Shown: piece after piece, positions 59,200 through 64,000 of the stretch | How the letters are laid out: every line of letters starts with the position of its first letter | How positions within the stretch are numbered: the first letter of the stretch is position 1 | DNA from: Siphonodentalium dalli | Taxonomy: Eukaryota; Mollusca; Scaphopoda; Gadilida; Siphonodentaliidae | Length of the DNA: 64,000 bases | Direction: 5' to 3' | NCBI GenBank assembly: GCA_032622095.1 | Contig: CP136064.1 | Coordinates: forward strand, 132,629,129-132,693,128 | The notes under the pieces: generated by a model | What the model was told of the DNA's origin: nothing | Seen by the model: the letters and a program-made list of their open reading frames with translations, nothing else | Database searches by the model: none | Position numbers and translations under genes: made by a program

Positions 59200-60820
59200 T
59201 AAGGCCCAAAAAAAAAACATCTCTGTTTCCGATAACATGGGGAAAATTTCCAGGTAGGCAGGCCTGGGCAGGCAGGGTTTTTTTTTTTTACCGGCCATTT
59301 GAAAGTGATAAAATAGTGTAGTACACCCTTTTAACATGTATTATAAAATAGGCATGCTTTTATACATGCTAACTGGTAATATATTATGCAGCTTGTTGGA
59401 CTATTATGTCATGTATTAGGTATTAAAGATATTCTCTAGCTACTGGTATATGCTCCAGTGTGAACATTCAATGTATTAGGCTATGGCCATGGGTTTAGAG
59501 TTATTCCTCTTACATAGTCAATGCAGCTACCAGCCCACAATGCAACAGTAGCATCTGATACCTTTACTTACAAATTACATGTGACCAGAACAATGTTAAT
59601 TACTGTTCTTGGATATGCAGGAATAAACATGATTTGTTCCAATCTTCCCCTGAATATCTCTGGTGTAGATTGGGCCTGAGGTTACACATTTTATGCCATT
59701 CTATGCATCACTGCCGACGCAATTTTCCAGGTATGGGGTGTTGAAAGAGAGATCGTTTTATGGAATAAATACTTGCCATTTCAATAAAACCTATTGTATT
59801 TTCATCCCCTGTTATTTCTCTTCATTGACGATCATTATTTTTCAGTGACAACTTGTCCATATTACTAAATTGTATTGTGGTTTAAAGTCACCTATTTCCG
59901 ACTTATTTTGTTTCAATCCCGGAAAGTTTTAAATTACCTGCCAACTTTCAGTGTAATTAACAGCAAGTTATCAAATAATCCTTACAGTACATGTATGCAC
60001 ATCAGATGATCAGAAATGTGTGTTTAATACTTGCATACAGTACGAGTTGTTTCTATCACAGTGGTATCTGCTACTTGTCGGTAACATCAAAGAGAGTCTG
60101 TCGTAAATAGTTACACGGAGTTTATTCACGTAACCCACTGATGCGTTCGGTTGGTGACACAGTGACCCAGTTGGTGTGTCATTCATAACAGACAGTTGTT
60201 GATTTAAAGTGGGTTAAACTCGGGTTTATGTGAATATTCAAGGATGCCAATGCATTTTAATCTTGGATGACGATTTCGTCTTGTCAATGGTGATGGTGAT
60301 TTCGGCTTTTAACGACGCTAATTTCCAGGACTGATAACGTAATACGGACTGTCATTTTCCCGCCAAAACACACATGCTTTTCACTGTTTAATTTTGTCGC
60401 GAACAGATGGTCTTCATGCAAGTGTTTCCCCCAATTAGGCGAAGGAATTTTAGGGAGCTGCCGTTAAAATACATTGTACTTTTAAAAATACACAGCCCAC
60501 AAAAGACGGGGGGGATTTCCGTAGTGACCCGCCAGGGTAGAGTTTGATTTACACCACGCTATTCACTGAGTATCATGGCCGATCGGGTTGTCTTATTTAT
60601 ATCAAGAATGCGCGATCACGTACACCGGCCTACACATGCGTCAGTTGTGTATGCGATTGGTGGTTAGTTCTGGTGTTGGTATTGGGAAAACCATAGCCAT
60701 TAACTGAGACAGACAGGTTACTATGGACTTCTGGAAAAGAAAAAAAAATTGAGGCCGGCAAGAAAATCTCAGCCAGGCCGGGTACCAGAAACAGAGATGT
60801 TTGTTTTTTTTTGGCCTAAT
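59200..60820. repeat. Inverted pair of a dispersed repeat, ~1.6 kb apart
   Basis: GGCCCAAAAAAAAAACATC and CTCTGTTTCCG at ~59202-59232 is mirrored by AGAAACAGAGATG and TTTTTTTTGGCC at ~60785-60817. CCAGGTAGGCAGGCC (59251) resembles the complement of GGCCGGCAAGAAAATC (60752) only loosely. It may be the two ends of one element; no gene is visible between them. Confidence 0.35.
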
Positions 60821-61625
60821 TTGTGTAAATTTTACAAAATTGTGATTAAATTTTGATAGGCTATGGTAAAACCACACAAGAACACTGGTCTAGAGTTAGT
60901 AAATTCATAAAACCTCATATAATCACCTTTCTGTTAACTATTTCATATATTTTTTCAATTTTTATTTTTATTTTTGTGGATAGATTATATATTTCAACTG
61001 AGCACACATATGGCCACCAAAGGCTGATGAGTGAGTCTCATGTTTTACAGAACAGTATTTTCTTATTTACTGCGCATGTGTTGGGACAGTAATCACAACT
61101 GACAATACATACGGCATTACATGCACTCCATTTTGGGCAGTAAATTCAGGATGGCATCCAAAACGGCCACAAAAATCGAACATTAATTCTCACACTTTCC
61201 ATCACAAAGGTGACTGAGTTCGTTATCTGGGGGACAGTGTAATTGTTAATCAAACCATGAGTTCACTAGTATCCATAAACAAACCGAAGGACCCTATTAT
61301 TATTTCAATTAGTTTATTCAATTGACTAATTGATTGTCTACAATTTTGGGGAAAATACCGGGTAAAAGTCGATGAATAGAAAGTTTGAAATAATCATCAC
61401 TATTAACGTGTGTCTTTTGGAACAGTTTGGATACGTATATCAAATAAGATAATTTTTCTGAAGAAACTGAAACTGTATGACCAAATTAGCTGCCTCAAAT
61501 TTCAATTTGCCTATCTCTGATGTAAACATGTGCTCAGGTGAAATATTTTATATTAACAAAATAATTTTTTTTGCAAAGGAGTTTTTTGTCAATATTAGTA
61601 TTATGTTACCAATATTAAGTCTTAA
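60821..61625. other. No gene seen
   Basis: AT-rich, short frames without domains, no supported repeat. Confidence 0.4.
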
Positions 61626-63480
61626 ATGAAAGTGTCAATGACACTGTAGCTCAACTTTGTAAAGAAGGTAATTTTTTTGTGATGAGCAATGAATAGAGAG
61701 ATTAAAAAGGAGTGTAAAAATGATCAGTAAAGGATTTAGTCAAACACAGAGTAAAATCCAAGATGGCTGCTGGCGGCCATGTTTTTTAGCCGAATGACCC
61801 CAAAATGACTCGTTCCCATCTACATGTTATTGTTAACATCCATCACAAATTTTATGATGATCAGACTAAAGGTACGACCTGTAGCCTGTGCTAACGGATT
61901 TAGTCATACAAAGAGTAAAATCCAAGATGGCTGCTGGTGGCCATGTTTTTTAGCCGATTGACCCCAAAATTAATCGTTGCCATCTACATGTGATTATTAA
62001 CATCCATGACCAATTTCATGATGATCAGATGAATAGAACGACCTGTAGCCCGTGCTGATGCATTGAATTTTGAAATCAAAGATGGCCGCTGAGCAGTAAA
62101 GGATTTAGTCAAACACAGAGTACAATCCAAGATGGCTGCTGGCGGCCATGTTTTTTAGCCGAATGATCCCAAAATGACTCGTTCCCATCTACATTCCAAT
62201 TTCAACAGCCATGACAAATTTTATGATGATCAGACTAAAGGTACGACTGTAGCCCGTGCTAAAGGATTTAGTCATACAAAGAGTAATATCCAAGATGGCT
62301 GCTGGCGGCCATGTTTTTGGGCCGATGAACCCAAAATTACTCATTCCCATCTACATGTCATTATTAACATCCATGACAAATTTCATGATGATCAGACAAA
62401 CAATACGACCTGTGCCCCATGCTAATGGATTGAATTTTGAAAACAAGTATGGCCGCTGGTGGCCATGTTTTTGTCCGAATGACTCCAAAATGACTCGTTC
62501 CCATCTACATTCCAATTTCAACAGCCATGACAAATTTTATGATGATCAGACTAAAGGTACGACCTGTAGCCCGTGCTAAAGGATTTAGTCATACAAAGAG
62601 TAAAATCCAAGATGGCTGCTGGCGGCCATGGTTTTTTGGCCAAATGACCCCAAAATGACTCGTTCCCATCTACATGTCATTGTTAACATCCATGACAAAT
62701 TTTATGATGATCAGACTAAAGGTAAGACCTGTAGCCGGTGCTAAAGGATTTAGTCATACAAAGAGTAATATCCAAGATGGCTGCTGGCGGCCATGTTTTT
62801 TGTCCGAATGACCCCAAAATGACTCGTTCCCATTTACATTCCAATTTCAACAGCCATGACAAATTTCATGATGATCAGACTAAAGGTACGACCTGTAGCC
62901 CGTGCTAAAGGATTTAGTCATACAAAGAGTAAAATCCAAGATGGCTGCTGGCAGCCATGTTTTTTGCCCGAATGACCCAAAAATGACTCGTTCCCATCTA
63001 CATGTCATTGTTAACATCCATGACAAATTTTATGATGATCCGACCAAAGGTACGATCTGTAGCCCGTGCTAAGATTTAGTCATGCAAAGAGTAAAATCCA
63101 AGATGGCTGCTGACGGCCATGTTTTTTGGCCGAATGACCCCAAAATTACTCGTTCCCATCTACATGTCAATATTAACATCCATGACAAATTTCATGACGA
63201 TCAGACGAACAGTACGGCCTGTAGCCCGTGCTAATGGATTGAATTTTGAAAACCAAGATGGCCGCTGGCGGCCATGTTTTTTTTTCCGAATGACCCCAAA
63301 ATGAATCATTCCAGTCTAAATGTTGATGTCAACAGCTATGACAAATTTCATAATGATCCGATCAAAGGTACGACCTGTAGCCTGTATTGTTGACGCATCA
63401 CACACACAAGCACACACGGACGATGGACGACAAAGCCATGGCAATAGCTCAAACTTTACAAAGTAAAGTTGAGCTAATAA
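61626..63480 (+). mobile_element. T1 Helentron-like element, complete 1.85-kb copy
   Basis: 5' palindrome AGTGTCAATGACACT (61631-61645), TAGCTCAACTT (61647-61657). About ten monomers of the satellite lie between ~61750 and 63290, with more point differences than array 2. Then CACACACACAAGCACAC and GGACGATGGACGAC, and the 3' hairpin (63445-63476). This is the clearest full-length small copy and defines the element ends. Confidence 0.85.
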
Positions 63481-63984
63481 ATGACTTTTGCAGTATACAC
63501 TATTGTGTTGCCAAACAGTTTTTCAGGGCATGCTACTACCTACTGTTCTATAATTTGAGAATCTACATCTTAAATCTTCTCTCACTCAGCTCACATCATT
63601 CATTCTCAAAATTGACACTACTTCGGTTCTTGGAGCCATTCATTCTCACATACACACAGGGACGTGGCTAGAGGGTCTCATTGGGGGAGTGTGTCCAACT
63701 GCACCCCCCCCACCCTGAATCAAAATCAGACCAAACAGTTTGCATAATTCCATTTGCATCCCCCCTTGCACCTCAGTGCTCAGGCCTAATATCATATATA
63801 TTCATAAACCATGGTTCTACGGTATATTCCCGGTATGAGAACATTCAGATATTTTAACCTGAAAAAATGCATAAATCCTAACATCTAATGGTTCAACGCC
63901 AGACAAATGTACATGGCTACGGGGAAGAGACCAGGACACGCCAGGCTGACCATGGTTGTTCGGCCTGGTGTGAGAAAATTAAAA
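63481..63984. other. Spacer with a T2-body-like stretch
   Basis: GGGACGTGGCTAGAGGGTCTC and GTGTCCAACTGCACC near 63660-63705 resemble the start of the T2 body in copy E (GGGACATAGCTACAGGGTC, GTTCAACTGCACAC). C-rich runs follow. No gene. Confidence 0.4.
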
Positions 63985-64000
63985 CAAAACAGTCAATGAC
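63985..64000 (+). mobile_element. First bases of a further T2 element
   Basis: CAAAACAGTCAATGAC is the T2 5' start including half of its palindrome. The window ends here, so only the position can be reported. Confidence 0.55.

Noticed and set aside
1-64000. Autonomous Helitron/Helentron Rep-helicase gene
   Set aside because: No HUH-type motif or helicase motif series was recognised in any frame; all T1-T4 copies appear non-autonomous.
1-64000. tRNA, rRNA or tRNA-derived SINE B-box
   Set aside because: I looked for GGTTCGAATCC-like boxes with a matching A box and found none.
1-64000. LTR retrotransposon or endogenous virus
   Set aside because: No paired LTRs, no YxDD reverse transcriptase motif and no integrase-like motif seen. 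The long inverted or terminal repeats found are inverted, not direct.

Overview
The window is non-coding, repeat-dominated nuclear DNA of an animal. A bivalve mollusc is the best guess. The sequence is AT-rich, with no operons, ribosome binding sites or dense reading frames, and every long open frame is a transposon relic or an isolated exon-like stretch. The bivalve call rests on recalled knowledge, not a search: tandem ~165-bp repeats ending in an ACGG microsatellite inside small non-autonomous elements are characteristic of bivalve 'pearl'-type and Helentron-associated elements.

Layout. 1-3164: end of a satellite-bearing element (family T1). 3507-6950: family T2 element with a CAGGG transposon nested in it. 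6951-9544: mostly unannotatable, with a 147-nt foldback. 9545-12860: decayed T1 pieces and simple repeats. 13124-20539: a second T2 element, carrying a compact T4 element (14664-15454) and a 4.3-kb TIR transposon (16152-20437) with a broken PIN-like reading frame. 21222-22160: diverged T1 copy. 22241-22631 (minus): proline-rich exon, the best host-gene candidate. 23290-32199: one T3 element inflated to 8.9 kb by three nested insertions (a 4.34-kb CAGGG element, a T2 element and an ATGTGGCT element). 32206-35049: long-TIR element. 35502-40824: complete T1 element with a 5-kb satellite array. 43294-44784: open frame split by a hAT element. 45422-47950: T2, hAT, T3 and tandem-repeat mosaic. 48085-48900: broken zinc-knuckle gene. 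50600-53610: duplicated segment containing a second copy of the same hAT. 53955-56965: CAGGG element containing a T2 copy. 57000-61620: little recognisable. 61626-63480: complete short T1 element. 63985-64000: first bases of another T2 copy.

The main result is that T1 to T4, whose bodies differ, share one design: a 5' terminal palindrome (in T1 and T2 with the core GTCAATGAC), a subterminal inverted repeat, internal tandem repeats, an ACGG-type microsatellite, and a 3' hairpin. This fits Helentron-type rolling-circle, non-autonomous elements. Every end I could orient points the same way (plus strand). No Rep-helicase is present, so mobilisation must be in trans. Copies at 47 kb act as empty sites that date and delimit the insertions at 23-31 kb.

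Limits: boundaries, repeat periods and identities were read by eye. No search, folding or alignment program was run, and protein family assignments come from memory of motifs.
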